This document shows positions 37,616 through 46,736 of a stretch of DNA of 64,000 bases, piece by piece. The DNA comes from Paenibacillus sonchi. GTDB lineage: Bacteria; Bacillota; Bacilli; Paenibacillales; Paenibacillaceae. Numbering within the stretch: the stretch's first letter is position 1; every line of letters begins with the position of its first letter. Where the stretch lies: contig NZ_CP068595.1 in NCBI RefSeq assembly GCF_016772475.1, positions 6,448,001 to 6,512,000 of the forward strand, given 5' to 3'. The notes beneath the pieces were generated by a model that saw nothing but the letters and a program-made list of their open reading frames with translations, was not told where the DNA came from and did not search any database. The position numbers and the translations under genes are program-made.

Positions 37616-39154
37616 TTATTTGGATAGGGTTTTTTGGCTGACCCGAATGACTACGAATTCCGCAGGCTTGACCGGTGCCACGCCGACTTCAATAATCAGC
37701 TGGCCGACATCCCGCACAGAAGGAGGATTGTTCTCCTCGTCCACTTTGACGAAAAAGGCTTCTTCCTGCGTAGTCCCGTACAAGGCTCCGTCTCTCCAGA
37801 CCCGCGTCAGGAAAGCTGTCAGGTTGCGCTTCACCTTGCCCCACAGGCTGGGATCATTCGGTTCAAAAACAACCCATTGGCTGCCCTCATCCAGCGATTC
37901 CTCAATATACATCAGCAGACGCCGGACGTTGACATAATTCCATTCGGAATCGGAGGACAGGGTTCTGGCCCCCCATACGCAAATGCCTTCCGGCAGGGAG
38001 CGGATCACGTTGATGCCGTCCGGATTGAGCAGCTCCTGCTCCGCTTTGGTGATGATTTTCTCAATGCCAACCACGGAATCAAGATAGCCGTCCGTTGTAC
38101 CTGCGGGTGCTTTGTGGACACCGCGCACGGAATCGACATAAGCATAAGTACCGGCAATTGCGCCTGACGGCGGCACGAGCTTTTGCTTGCCTGTGAGCGG
38201 ATCGTTAATGTAGACCCAAGGATAGTACAGGGCACCGTAAGAAGTATTGAACGAATTGCCGGAATAGTTGCCTGCACCTTCCTTGAAATCCTTTACTTCC
38301 AGCGGACTCAGCCCGTGCGGAGGGTCAACAATGAAGATGCAGTCTTTTCTCAGCTTGCAGTAATTGAGCATGTCCAGGATCGTGCCCCGGCTATAAGCCA
38401 TATCCGCAAGGTCCGGAGCAGCCACAATGTTGATGCCGTCAATGGTGTCAAAAGCGTGGATACCCGCCCGGCTGGCTGAATCCCCCAGGAAATCGATCGG
38501 AGACATTCCGTTCACACCGCCGCTGAGCGACAGGGCTGTTTCGTTGAAGGCCGGTGTTTTTTCCATATTTTCCAGAATGGTCAGATCGACCAGCGGCTTC
38601 ACACTGACAAATGCGGAAACCTGATTCACCTTCTCCTCAAAATTGATCAGCAGCATGTTATCAAAAACCTCGACGATTTTGCCGTCTTCATCTTCCCCGG
38701 TGTATTCATCGTTGAAGCTGCTGTCCAGCAAATACTGGACAACCATTTTGAAGCCAAACTGCTGCTTGTTGGAGGACTGGCTGATCTTCACCGAAATCCG
38801 GTTGCCCCATTTTCCTTCCGAGCGTGCAACCACCTTGAACAGATCCAGGTTATCCGTGTCTTTGATGGTTAGAGATGCAGGCTGAATATCCTTAGAAGCC
38901 GCTCTTACCACGTAGCAGGAGGTGCCTCCTTCCGCAAAAAAGTTATACACGGCATAAGCCAGATAGCCATTCGGGATAAATTGGCCGAATTCATTGACGA
39001 ATTGGCTCCAATTCGTGATTAGCACCGCTTTGCCGATCACACCTTTTTCTGCGATCCCTACAAACGCCCCTACAGATGTGCCTACGCCGGCAATCGGCTT
39101 GACACCGCTTGAGACTTCCTCTACATACACGCCTGGCGATAAATAATTTGCCAT
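37616..39154 (-). CDS. Contractile tail sheath protein
   Basis: 512 residues from ATG 39154 (GGAGGGTATGAG just upstream); in-frame codons before it come from a repeat. N-terminal LSPGVYVEEVSSGVKPIAGV is the sheath signature, and the C-terminus (LIIEVGVAPVKPAEFVVIRV) holds the strand that interlocks neighbours. Only one sheath gene is present, whereas Afp-type clusters carry three. The frame is intact. Sheath contraction drives the tube through the target membrane. Confidence 0.95.
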   Translation of the reverse strand: MANYLSPGVYVEEVSSGVKPIAGVGTSVGAFVGIAEKGVIGKAVLITNWSQFVNEFGQFIPNGYLAYAVYNFFAEGGTSCYVVRAASKDIQPASLTIKDTDNLDLFKVVARSEGKWGNRISVKISQSSNKQQFGFKMVVQYLLDSSFNDEYTGEDEDGKIVEVFDNMLLINFEEKVNQVSAFVSVKPLVDLTILENMEKTPAFNETALSLSGGVNGMSPIDFLGDSASRAGIHAFDTIDGINIVAAPDLADMAYSRGTILDMLNYCKLRKDCIFIVDPPHGLSPLEVKDFKEGAGNYSGNSFNTSYGALYYPWVYINDPLTGKQKLVPPSGAIAGTYAYVDSVRGVHKAPAGTTDGYLDSVVGIEKIITKAEQELLNPDGINVIRSLPEGICVWGARTLSSDSEWNYVNVRRLLMYIEESLDEGSQWVVFEPNDPSLWGKVKRNLTAFLTRVWRDGALYGTTQEEAFFVKVDEENNPPSVRDVGQLIIEVGVAPVKPAEFVVIRVSQKTLSK

Positions 39155-39169
39155 CTCATACCCTCCTAA

Positions 39170-39254
39170 AAGTTTTGTTCGCATATGCTGCGTTGAGATT
39201 GCTTCGGCAAAACTCGCTTCGAAAGCATATGCCTAAGTTTTGTTCGCATATGCT
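39170..39254. repeat. 20 bp direct repeats upstream of the sheath gene
   Basis: AAGTTTTGTTCGCATATGCT occurs at 39170-39189 and again at 39235-39254, with an extra GCATATGC in between (39225-39232). The first copy abuts the ribosome binding site of the sheath gene. Possibly an intergenic repeat insertion or a regulatory array. Confidence 0.6.
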
Positions 39255-39364
39255 TCTTTTGCAGCATCTGCTGAATTTTGCGGAAAATCCGCTTTTTTGG
39301 ATGCCTTGCAGCGGGTTCCCTCCATGAATCACTCCTTTCAAAGAAGAAACCTGGGCCTGTCTAT

Positions 39365-39937
39365 TTAAATGGGGTGAATGCCCAGATCCTTTACCTGTAC
39401 CCGTGGAATTATGATCTTCTTATCCGCAGGCAGCCTTACCGGCGATACCAGATAGGACAGGCTCACCTTGGCCGGCTTCCCGGGAAAAACCTCCCATAGC
39501 TGCTTAATATCCTGAATGGTCAGGTTGTTATAGGAGATCCGGATCTTCTCATTGCCGCATTCGGCAAGATTGCCTCTCAGGTCGGAGCCGCTAAGCACCG
39601 GGTGCTCATGGAACAGCTGAAAGATTCTGCCCAGTATAAGCTGCTCGGTTTCTCTGTCCTTGGCATAGGGGGTGAGCAGATAATATAAATCCAGATAAGC
39701 CGGCGGATACAAGAACTCGTTCGTGCCGCCGATCTCTTCCTTCTCACTGTTGCGCATGCTCGGGCTGTGGCTCAAATAATACAGGCACATCGAGAGCTTC
39801 ATCGTCGAGCTGTCAATGTCGCTTGGAGAGCCGAAGCTGATGAAGCTGTCATCGTTCAGCTCAGGTACATTCGCCTTCAGCAGTGCCTTCAGGCTGGTGC
39901 TGACATCTCTTATTACCGTACCGGTATCCACGGCCAT
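39365..39937 (-). CDS. DUF4255 tail terminator-like protein (Afp16-like)
   Basis: 190 residues. Begins with DVSTSLKALLKANVPELNDD and contains MKLSMCLYYLSHSPSMRNSE and PPAYLDLYYLLTPYAKDRET, the pattern of DUF4255 proteins. In Afp and PVC this protein caps the tube and sets its length. It follows the ATPase by two bases and is followed by 210 bases of repeat-containing DNA before the sheath. Confidence 0.9.
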   Translation of the reverse strand: MAVDTGTVIRDVSTSLKALLKANVPELNDDSFISFGSPSDIDSSTMKLSMCLYYLSHSPSMRNSEKEEIGGTNEFLYPPAYLDLYYLLTPYAKDRETEQLILGRIFQLFHEHPVLSGSDLRGNLAECGNEKIRISYNNLTIQDIKQLWEVFPGKPAKVSLSYLVSPVRLPADKKIIIPRVQVKDLGIHPI

Positions 39938-39939
39938 GC

Positions 39940-42240
39940 TTATTTCACCTCGATCAGTTTGTGATACGGGGCATAATCCGATTGCAAAAAGGTTCTGCCC
40001 AGCTTGAGATATTCCCGCTTGGCGGCCAGCATGATCTGCTTCATCCCGATGGGACAGCCCTCATGCGCGGCGTAAAAGGCGGCGTTCAAGGCAATGTTCT
40101 TGATATTGCCGCCGGCCAGGATGAACTTGTCGGCCATGAAATCATAGTCCATGTCAGGATCAAGCGGCGCTCCCCGGGGAACATCCCCGCCAGATCAGCC
40201 CGCGCTGCTTTTTTTCCGGGAACGGGAACTCCAGCTTGAAATGCAGTCTGCGCGCAAAGGCATCGTCCAGGTTCTGATTCAAATTGGTCGCCAGAATCAC
40301 GATCCCCGTATACTCCTCCATCTTCTGCAGCAAATAGCTGATTTCCACATTCGCATACCGGTCATGGGCATCCTTGACCTCTGAACGCTTGCCGAACAAG
40401 GCATCGGCTTCATCAAAAAAGAGAATGGCGTTGGAGGTCTCGGCTTCGTCAAAAATCCGCGACAAATTCTTCTCCGTCTCCCCGATGTATTTGCTCACAA
40501 TCTGCGAGACATCGATTTTGTAGATTTCCAGGTTCAGCTCCGTCGCGATCACCTCGGCTGCCATTGTCTTCCCGGAGCCGGGAGGTCCGGAAAACAGGAT
40601 GTTAAGCCCCCTGCCCAGAGACAGCCGTCCCGCAAAGCCCCACTCTCCATAGACCAGCGGACGGTACTTCACCTGGCGGCAGATTTCCCGCAGCTGGCTT
40701 AGCTGCTCGCCGGGGAGCACCAGCATGTCCCAGGTATACATGGCGCGGATCTTCGTCGCCAGCGCCTGGATTTTGCGGCTGGACTGGAAGTAACATGCCT
40801 GGTACAGGTCACTCACGCTAACCTCGGCCCCGCTGGAGCCATTCCATACGGCGATATTCTCGCCACCGGCCAGCGCGGCCCGGATCTGTCCGGAAGTAAA
40901 GCGGAAGCTGCCGCTGATATCTGCCAGATCCATCTGTGGAGACAGCCGGTATTCCTGGCCGAAGGTGGTCCACGCCTGCTTGCGCGCTGCCTCATCGGGA
41001 ACAGGGAAGTCAATCTGCATGAAATTCAATTGGACCCCGGTTAAGCTTATCCCCCACTGTGCTTCCCCAAGGATAAAGGTTAGAGGCACATAAGCCTCCA
41101 GCATCTCCATCAAAAGCCGCCGTTTCAGCAGGTGGCGGTCATCCTCTGTCACTATGCTGTCGAAACCTGTGAAGCAGAGGGCCGCGTTCTCCAGCAGCGT
41201 ATGCCGTCCAAGCAGCCTCAGTATTTCGCTGAAATCCGCCTCGGGAAGCAGCAGCTTCTCCATATCGGCAACCAGTACGGATAACCCCAGCTTGCCGCAG
41301 ACTTCTCTGATGCCGCTCAGCTTTCCGGCTTCATCCGGGCCGCTGCAGTACAGCAGGCTGCCGGTTCTGCGTTCCTTGCCGCTGCTGTAATGCTTCACAA
41401 ACCGCAGCAGGCTCTGCTCCAGCTCTTCAGGAAAGCCGGCCTGCTGCGGAATCGCCAGAGTGCTGAGGCTCGCTACCTTCGCCAAGCGCTCGTCCAGCAC
41501 CTCATAGCCGAGCAGCATATTCACCGTCCAATCCTCCAGCTTCAGGGGTCTGGCAATCAGCGGTATGCGGCTGTCGCCGTATTCCCCCTCCGCTCCAGCA
41601 GGAGCTTCATCAGCGGCGCATTCGCGTCAAAGAGCAGACGTGCCGCTAGTCTCTCTTCCGCTGACCCGGTAAACAATCCCAGGACAAAGCCGGCCGTAGG
41701 ACGCTGATCTGACATATCATTCTGCAGAAAAGCGTAAATGCGCGCATATTTCCGGTCCAGCTCAGGCGCGAGGCAAGCCACAAGGATACTTACCTCAAGC
41801 CCGGACAGGTTCAGCGAGGAGGCCACCTGCGGCAGCATCAGCTGGACCTCTTGCCCGCTGCTGGCCTCCAGCCTGGCAGCGATGCGCTGCTCCAGCATGC
41901 TTAGCTTTACGGTTAGGAGATTCCCGTCGTCCTCATCCGCTGACTGGGCATCCAGCAGGCTGCGGATCTCCCCGTTCATGAGAGCCAGCTCGGAGTCAAG
42001 CTGCCCAGCCTCAAGCATGCTGAGCTTGAGCCGAAGATCCAGACGCTGGAGCTCCTCCGCCAGATGTTCGTGGTTGGAGGTGTAGGGTTGGGCGGGCTCG
42101 CAGCTCTCCTGTCCGGGAGAGGCGTCAAGAACCAGAGTATGAGCGGGCGCTGGATCAAGGACAGGTGCAGCTTCTCGTTCTGCACACCCGGCTTCCGGTG
42201 TTTCCTGACGAAAGGTTCTGGCCAATTTTTTGAATTTCAT
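39940..42240 (-). CDS. eCIS AAA+ ATPase (Afp15-like, frame corrected)
   Basis: Corrected 767 residues; breaks lie in C5 41584-41588 and in two C4 runs at 40172-40175 and 40185-40188. The N-terminal third is helical and specific to eCIS ATPases. A degenerate first ATPase-like domain follows, then a full AAA+ module: Walker A SGPPGSGKT, Walker B ILFFDEADALFGKR, sensor 1 VILATNLNQNLDDAF. Afp15-type ATPases are required for particle assembly. First gene of the structural operon, preceded by the AGTTGTAAA motif. Confidence 0.9.
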
Positions 42241-42303
42241 CGCCTGTTTATGTCCTCACTCTATATTTTCTTGTTCATATATAAAGTAAGTTTGGGGAGG
42301 GGG

Positions 42304-42311
42304 TTTACAAC
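42304..42311 (-). promoter_or_regulatory. AGTTGTAAA motif upstream of the ATPase operon
   Basis: TTTACAAC on the plus strand (GTTGTAAA on the coding strand) about 65 bases before the ATPase start. The same core occurs upstream of the HYR-repeat protein and LLH holin genes and, with one change, the toxin gene. Candidate element for an island-specific sigma factor. Confidence 0.4.
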
Positions 42312-42354
42312 TGGGGGAGGGGAATTTTAATAGTGTTATTTCGGAGAAAAAAAG

Positions 42355-42396
42355 CAAAAGAAAAGCCATCCCGGTGCGTTCACACCGGGGTGGCCA
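42355..42396 (-). terminator. Terminator after the last immunity gene
   Basis: GCCAtCCCGGT and ACACCGGGgTGGC arms at 42365-42394 followed on the minus strand by TTTTCTTTT. It separates the toxin/immunity region from the structural operon. Confidence 0.85.
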
Positions 42397-42425
42397 AACC
42401 ACTATAGTTTCATGTTATTAATCTG

Positions 42426-42866
42426 CTAGTCTTCCTCCCAATTCTCTTTAGCGTCACTAAGTCTTTCGAACAAGAACTCATAAAAATTATCGGCGCGTTT
42501 TCCATTAAACCCTGACATTCTATCCCAAGATATTACAGAACACTCCTCATTCGAAATATCAGTAGTATCAAGACAATAAAAAAACTCTTCACAATCCTCA
42601 ATGACAATATATCCATACGGCATTCCAAGATTTCGAAGTTTTTCTGTTTTTGAAACAACTGAAGGAGCAGATTTACCACAACCAAGTATATCTACGCCAA
42701 ACAGCCCGCCCGAACCATAGTTTTCCAAGAACCATCTGTAGCTTTGTGGGAATTCAACATTTAAGGCGTATTCAATTCTTATCACTTCTTCTGCAGTAAT
42801 TCCACCCGTAAAATCGCCCTCGTCAGAATTCTCTTGAATTAAACTCTCTAGCTTTTCATAAATCAT
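42426..42866 (-). CDS. SMI1/KNR4 (SUKH) family immunity protein
   Basis: 146 residues from ATG 42866 (GGAGGG 9 bases upstream). The longer open frame merely reads through a toxin-core remnant. Family marks: VIRIEYALNVEFPQSYRWFL, NYGSGGLFGVDILG and the C-terminal acidic stretch. SUKH proteins neutralise diverse nuclease and deaminase toxins by binding. The start codon overlaps the last codons of a foreign toxin tail (stop 42856-42858), a classic toxin-immunity junction. Low GC compared with the toxin core. Confidence 0.85.
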   Translation of the reverse strand: MIYEKLESLIQENSDEGDFTGGITAEEVIRIEYALNVEFPQSYRWFLENYGSGGLFGVDILGCGKSAPSVVSKTEKLRNLGMPYGYIVIEDCEEFFYCLDTTDISNEECSVISWDRMSGFNGKRADNFYEFLFERLSDAKENWEED

Positions 42867-43230
42867 TTTTTTCCCTCCAGAGTATAAAATCATCATGCTC
42901 AGTAACTGTAGTTTCCTTAGCTCTCTTTCTCCAGTACTTAGCTCTAAAATTACACTCACGCACCAGCGGCTCCGATGCTGTTTTTTTACGGCTTTTCCGG
43001 CCTTGTTCAGCCCTTTGCCAATCGCCTTGAACCCGAGCTCCATCGCCAGCTCAACCAGTCCCATGGCAAGTGCGGTGGCGAGCGCGATGGCCGCAGGCTC
43101 GATCATTTTCTGCCAGCCCTGGCTCAGGTAGGTGCCAATATAACCAGAGGCTTGGACCAGGGTCTGGGCGACGGATTTGATCGCATCTGCTTGCAGGTAC
43201 AGGGTGATCAGGTTGATGATAATTGGAAGA
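42856..43230 (-). pseudogene. Orphan toxin scar A: toxin-core fragment plus foreign tail
   Basis: 42959-43230 is almost identical to 47657-47912 of the toxin gene (MIEPAAIALATALAMGLVEL and following) but has an extra base in a T run (seven instead of six) and other changes. Right after the shared part the sequence switches to codons for NFRAKYWRKRAKETTVTEHD, ending at a stop that overlaps the SUKH gene start. It cannot make a full toxin. Confidence 0.8.
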
Positions 43231-43261
43231 TTCCCCCTGAAGAGTTATTTAGACGAAAAAG

Positions 43262-43304
43262 AAAAAATAAGGTCGATTATTCAGTCATTGGACTGGAATC
43301 GACC
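43262..43304 (-). terminator. Terminator after the second SUKH gene
   Basis: GGTCGATTcc/ggAATCGACC hairpin followed on the minus strand by TTATTTTTTC. Confidence 0.75.
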
Positions 43305-43370
43305 TGTGAGTATTAGCACTAACAAAGGTTAAGGTTGAGAAAATCTTATAGAGCATCCTATAGCCTAATT

Positions 43371-44063
43371 TCAGCCCTTGCCATTTTTCTTATCCTTTCT
43401 TTCCTTTTCTTTAGCCTCCAATTCTGCTCTAGCGGCTAACATATTAGCTATAAAGTCAGTATTCATTCTTTCTTTTACAATTTTCAATTCAACTTTTTGG
43501 CCTTCTTCTACCTGTTCAACTTCAAAACTTCTTATAAAATCAACAAAACTATCTGAAACTAAAAAAACGTTTTCCCAATAATCATCTAAACTAATATTTC
43601 CGTATTTTTTTTCATTCAGCATTAGATTTGCAATCAATTCATTTTCGTGATACCAAAAATAAATTTTCTCATAGAACCCATCCTTGACACCAATACATAT
43701 AAGATTCCCTTTACCATCGTCTGCAATTGGTATTAAAGAACTGGGGATCCTTTCATAGTACTGATTAATTTTATTACTCACGTCATCCAAGCCACCATCA
43801 AAACCAAAAAATGAATCAAAAGCATTAAAACCATTTTTATCTGTACAAGGCGATAATTCTAATGATTTATAAATCACTTCTTGTTCAAATTTAGAATTTC
43901 CGTATTTAAGTACAAAAAGTTTATATATCTCAGGAAATGAAATGTTGTATTTTTCCTCAATTTTTGTAATATCAACTTCAGAGTAAACTACGTCTCTACT
44001 TGGTAATCCAATAGTATATAAATGTTCTTCTATAAGGTTAAACTGTTCGCTTATCTCTTTCAT
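43371..44063 (-). CDS. SMI1/KNR4 (SUKH) family immunity protein, second copy
   Basis: 230 residues. Family block: ITKIEEKYNISFPEIYKLFV, KYGNSKFEQ and a central IPIADDGKGNLICIGVKDGF, typical of SUKH-1 proteins. The C-terminal 30 residues are highly charged (AKEKERKDKKNGKG). AT-rich, unlike the neighbouring toxin core. AAGGAG ribosome binding site. Preceded by a decayed core fragment with a foreign tail, so its toxin partner has been lost. Confidence 0.82.
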   Translation of the reverse strand: MKEISEQFNLIEEHLYTIGLPSRDVVYSEVDITKIEEKYNISFPEIYKLFVLKYGNSKFEQEVIYKSLELSPCTDKNGFNAFDSFFGFDGGLDDVSNKINQYYERIPSSLIPIADDGKGNLICIGVKDGFYEKIYFWYHENELIANLMLNEKKYGNISLDDYWENVFLVSDSFVDFIRSFEVEQVEEGQKVELKIVKERMNTDFIANMLAARAELEAKEKERKDKKNGKG

Positions 44064-44083
44064 TCGATATCTTAGCTCCTTTA

Positions 44084-44350
44084 TTATTTATTTGAATAAT
44101 TACTATTTTCATTTACAGATCTTTTTAACTCTTTTTGATTATTAGAATTTCTCATCTCAGCAGCGACTACGCCGACCAATATCCCGGTGATGGCCGGAAA
44201 AAGCTTCCATCCTTTATTCATCATCCATTTTATTAGTTGCGATTTAAACGGGTCAAACACCATTTTCACATTATTAGCGTGTAGCAACGCGCCGTCGGCG
44301 TTTTGCCGCCAAGGCTTTGCTCAGCTTTTCCGGGTATCAAAATCCAGCTT
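44084..44350 (-). pseudogene. Orphan toxin scar B: toxin-core fragment plus foreign tail
   Basis: 44155-44350 is a diverged copy of 47957-48147 of the toxin gene, still readable as KWMMNKGWKLFPAITGILVG. It then switches to a tail, MRNSNNQKELKRSVNENSNY and a few more residues, and stops at 44084, 20 bases before the second SUKH gene. Confidence 0.78.
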
Positions 44351-44504
44351 GCAGCCAATCTCAATAATGTGATGCTTCTCTGGCTAAAGCTCTGTGACAA
44401 AGATGGCTCCGCCTCTCTGTCATACAAATCCCTGGCAGTTCACCCCACGACAAATCGGATTTTACTTTTATTGGCTTCCAGATATCGGAGCATGAAGTAC
44501 CGAG

Positions 44505-44560
44505 CTTATTTTGGGAAGAGGGATTACAACTGGGGAGAGAATTTTGATAGTGCTTTACTT
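44505..44560. repeat. Degenerate copy of the ATPase promoter region
   Basis: GGGATTACAACTGGGGAGAG and the following AATTTTGATAGTG parallel 42298-42338 (GGGTTTACAACTGGGGGAGG, then AATTTTAATAGTG). A piece of the region between immunity genes and the ATPase operon was duplicated into the array. Confidence 0.6.
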
Positions 44561-44601
44561 ATAATCGTTGTTGGTCAGGAATTGTACTAATTAGCCCCGA
44601 C

Positions 44602-44640
44602 AAAAAAGAAACCTTGGAAGGCCTATAGCCAACCAAGGTC
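44602..44640 (-). terminator. Terminator after the DUF7716-like gene
   Basis: ACCTTGG/CCAAGGT arms followed on the minus strand by TTTCTTTTTTG. Confidence 0.75.
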
Positions 44641-44696
44641 AATTTAAACTCCACATAAGCATAATATCCTAATCATTTTCAAAGTCGATTTATTAT

Positions 44697-45017
44697 TTAT
44701 TTTGTTACTATAAAAGCGTCATTATCATAATAATATAAAAAGGCCTCGATTAAATCTTCATCTGTACATTCAACCTTTTGTACTAAAGCATTTTTAATTA
44801 TTCCTTTTATAGTTTGAATGTCTAAAGCGTACATTAAATTATTTTTCTTAGCAAATTCAGGCACTTCATCACTGTCATCCTCTACATCATCTGGATCGAT
44901 TATAGCACCTTTTGTATCTAAATCCCATGTTTCATCAGCTGGAAGAAATAAAGCATCTGACCACTCGAATTGTTCAATATTATTTAGTATTTTTTTCAAT
45001 GTAATAAGTTTCTCCAT
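44697..45017 (-). CDS. DUF7716-like immunity protein
   Basis: 106 residues from ATG 45017 (AGGGGAGAAT upstream); codons before it belong to a scar. Contains FEWSDALFLPADETWDLDTK, a strongly acidic DPDDVEDDSDEVPEF loop and AFLYYYDNDAFI. As I remember it, the DUF7716 pattern occurs beside polymorphic toxins; the exact toxin is unknown. Acidic surface suits blocking a nuclease. Low GC. Confidence 0.7.
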   Translation of the reverse strand: MEKLITLKKILNNIEQFEWSDALFLPADETWDLDTKGAIIDPDDVEDDSDEVPEFAKKNNLMYALDIQTIKGIIKNALVQKVECTDEDLIEAFLYYYDNDAFIVTK

Positions 45018-45042
45018 TTTATTCTCCCCTAAATGCACTCTT

Positions 45043-45195
45043 CTAGAAAAGCGCTGAATTATTGTAGAAATCATCTAACCCAGAGGCTTGGACCAAGGTC
45101 TGGGCGACAGATTTAATCGCATCTGCTTGCAGGTACAGTGTGATAAAATTCATAATCATCTGAAGGGCGGCAGTGATGATCTCAGCAGCTACTTA
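45043..45195 (-). pseudogene. Orphan toxin scar C: toxin-core fragment plus foreign tail
   Basis: 45075-45195 copies 47844-47960 of the toxin gene in frame (LYLQADAIKSVAQTLVQASG), lacking a small internal piece. It then changes to LDDFYNNSALF and stops at 45043, 26 bases before the DUF7716-like gene. Confidence 0.78.
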
Positions 45196-45211
45196 GGTTG
45201 CCATGAGAAAG

Positions 45212-45254
45212 AAAAAACTAGACCGAGTCTGGTGCAGGGCACCTTGTGGCCTAG
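45212..45254 (-). terminator. Probable terminator after the unrecognised immunity gene
   Basis: Outer ACTAG/CTAGT and inner GGTGC/GCACC pairs followed on the minus strand by TTTTTTC. Confidence 0.6.
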
Positions 45255-45300
45255 TGTATATCTGACTGAGTCTCTGATGCATGTTGCACTGGAGTTTGCC

Positions 45301-45897
45301 TTAAAAAGTTATTAACAAACCGCGCTCCATCTCTTTGGCTGTTTTATAGATAAATACAAGTTTATCATAAGCATGGATTAACTCAGTTTCATCTATTTCG
45401 TATAGTACGTTGCTTAAGCTTGTCAAGCAATTTTCCATAAAACATTGTTTTAGTCCGACTAGTTCCGAGTAAATAACAGGAATATCCTCTAAATACACGA
45501 ACCCTAACCCCATCCCACCAGGATCAAGTATAAAGGACTCCGATTCTAAGGGACTGCCGAGAATGTAAATTTCCGTCTTAAAATTCATAGTCAAATTACG
45601 TAACGATTCTAGTAAGGCATCCCATGCATAAGAGAGTCCATCTTCCTCATCTGGTGAATAATACTTTGTCATTGCAAAATCGCATAGTTCTTGAATGCTA
45701 CCGTTCTCTAATTCATCCTCCCAATCTACTGTCAGTGACTCACCCGTATATGGCGAACAGATTTTAGAAAGATTTGAATTTATAAATTTTATAAGGACAT
45801 CTGAATTATTTGTTCCACCAGATAGGATAATAATTTCTCTTAGTTCTTTATTGAAATTAACTGTATCAAATAAAAAACACTTGTGCTCCATCCCCAT
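45301..45897 (-). CDS. Putative immunity protein, family not recognised
   Basis: 198 residues, acidic, AT-rich. Features: IELSGG-like LREIIILSGGTNNSDVLIKF, a central LSYAWDALLESLRNL and LDPGGMGLGFVYLEDIP. No family recognised, but size, charge, base composition and position inside the immunity array argue for this role. GGAGG ribosome binding site; starts 5 bases after the HEAT-like gene, so it may act with it against the current toxin or be another retained orphan. Confidence 0.6.
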   Translation of the reverse strand: MGMEHKCFLFDTVNFNKELREIIILSGGTNNSDVLIKFINSNLSKICSPYTGESLTVDWEDELENGSIQELCDFAMTKYYSPDEEDGLSYAWDALLESLRNLTMNFKTEIYILGSPLESESFILDPGGMGLGFVYLEDIPVIYSELVGLKQCFMENCLTSLSNVLYEIDETELIHAYDKLVFIYKTAKEMERGLLITF

Positions 45898-45901
45898 ATA
45901 C

Positions 45902-46729
45902 TCAATCCTCCTTCCTTTTATCCATTTGAAGGATTTGCAGGGTTTTTTCCAGTTCCCTTTTTATGTCGCCCCTAATGCTACTATTTACTAATGGTTCTAA
46001 CATGCTATAAGCGTATGGGGGTTTTAAGTATTTCGCAAATATTACTATAACCTCCTTTGCGTAAGAATCTATTTTCATTTTTAAAATTTGAGAACCTATT
46101 CCAACTAATTTCTCAATAAACACACTGCTGACATAATCCATTAGTGGTTTTTTTTGTTCGGAAGCTCTCCATAGTGACTCTAAACCCTTAATAATAGCAT
46201 CCTCATAGCTCGTTTTTTTCAACTTTAGCATCCAGGATTCACTTTTATTCACATATGCTTCTAGTGCCTTAATTACAAACTGTACATCTTCAAGTGTTAG
46301 AATCATCGTACTTGAGTAGTTATACAATAATTTGTTTTTAACTGCAGGATGAACCCCCTCATTAAAAAATGCTTTTTCAGCACCTTCAGGCCCATTCTCC
46401 AGTCGGATGATTATAGATTGAAGAATTGCCTTTTCGCTGATAGATGAAAGGAAATCTTCTTCTGGTATGGATTGCTCTTTTATTCTTAATGCGTCGAGAC
46501 TATCAGTATCACCTATACTGAGAAGGCTATGCATAGTTTTGATTCTTACTCGCATCGTTTGATGATATAGAGCTTCTTGTAATCTAGGAACATACATTTT
46601 ATTGTGTGAAGCTCCCATAGCAATTATTAATTCAATGGGCAACTCTTCACCTTTTTGTTTATAGGCTTCTAATAATTGTTCATCGGTGATTGTTACTTGC
46701 ATATTATTTTTATCATATACTAGGTACAT
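45902..46729 (-). CDS. Putative cognate immunity protein (helical, HEAT-like)
   Basis: 275 residues, nearly all helical with paired-helix repeats (YVPRLQEALYHQTMRVRIKT followed by MHSLLSIGDTDSLDALRI), like HEAT repeats. It begins 8 bases after the toxin stop, the standard location of a cognate immunity gene. AT-rich, matching the toxin C-terminal domain rather than its core. I infer that it binds and blocks the C-terminal domain; family name not certain. Confidence 0.6.
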   Translation of the reverse strand: MYLVYDKNNMQVTITDEQLLEAYKQKGEELPIELIIAMGASHNKMYVPRLQEALYHQTMRVRIKTMHSLLSIGDTDSLDALRIKEQSIPEEDFLSSISEKAILQSIIIRLENGPEGAEKAFFNEGVHPAVKNKLLYNYSSTMILTLEDVQFVIKALEAYVNKSESWMLKLKKTSYEDAIIKGLESLWRASEQKKPLMDYVSSVFIEKLVGIGSQILKMKIDSYAKEVIVIFAKYLKPPYAYSMLEPLVNSSIRGDIKRELEKTLQILQMDKRKED

Positions 46730-46736
46730 TAGTATC

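Noticed and set aside
16768..42240. Long plus-strand frames opposite the structural operon (for example 17216-18841, 20638-22194, 25268-26458)
   Set aside because: They are antisense to well-recognised family proteins, have no ribosome binding sites and give low-complexity or unnatural residues. GC-rich codon use on the other strand explains them.
16768..42240. Programmed ribosomal frameshifting as the reason for broken frames
   Set aside because: There are too many sites, in many gene types, without slippery heptamers or pseudoknots, and similar breaks occur in unrelated genes such as TetR and YkoP-like.
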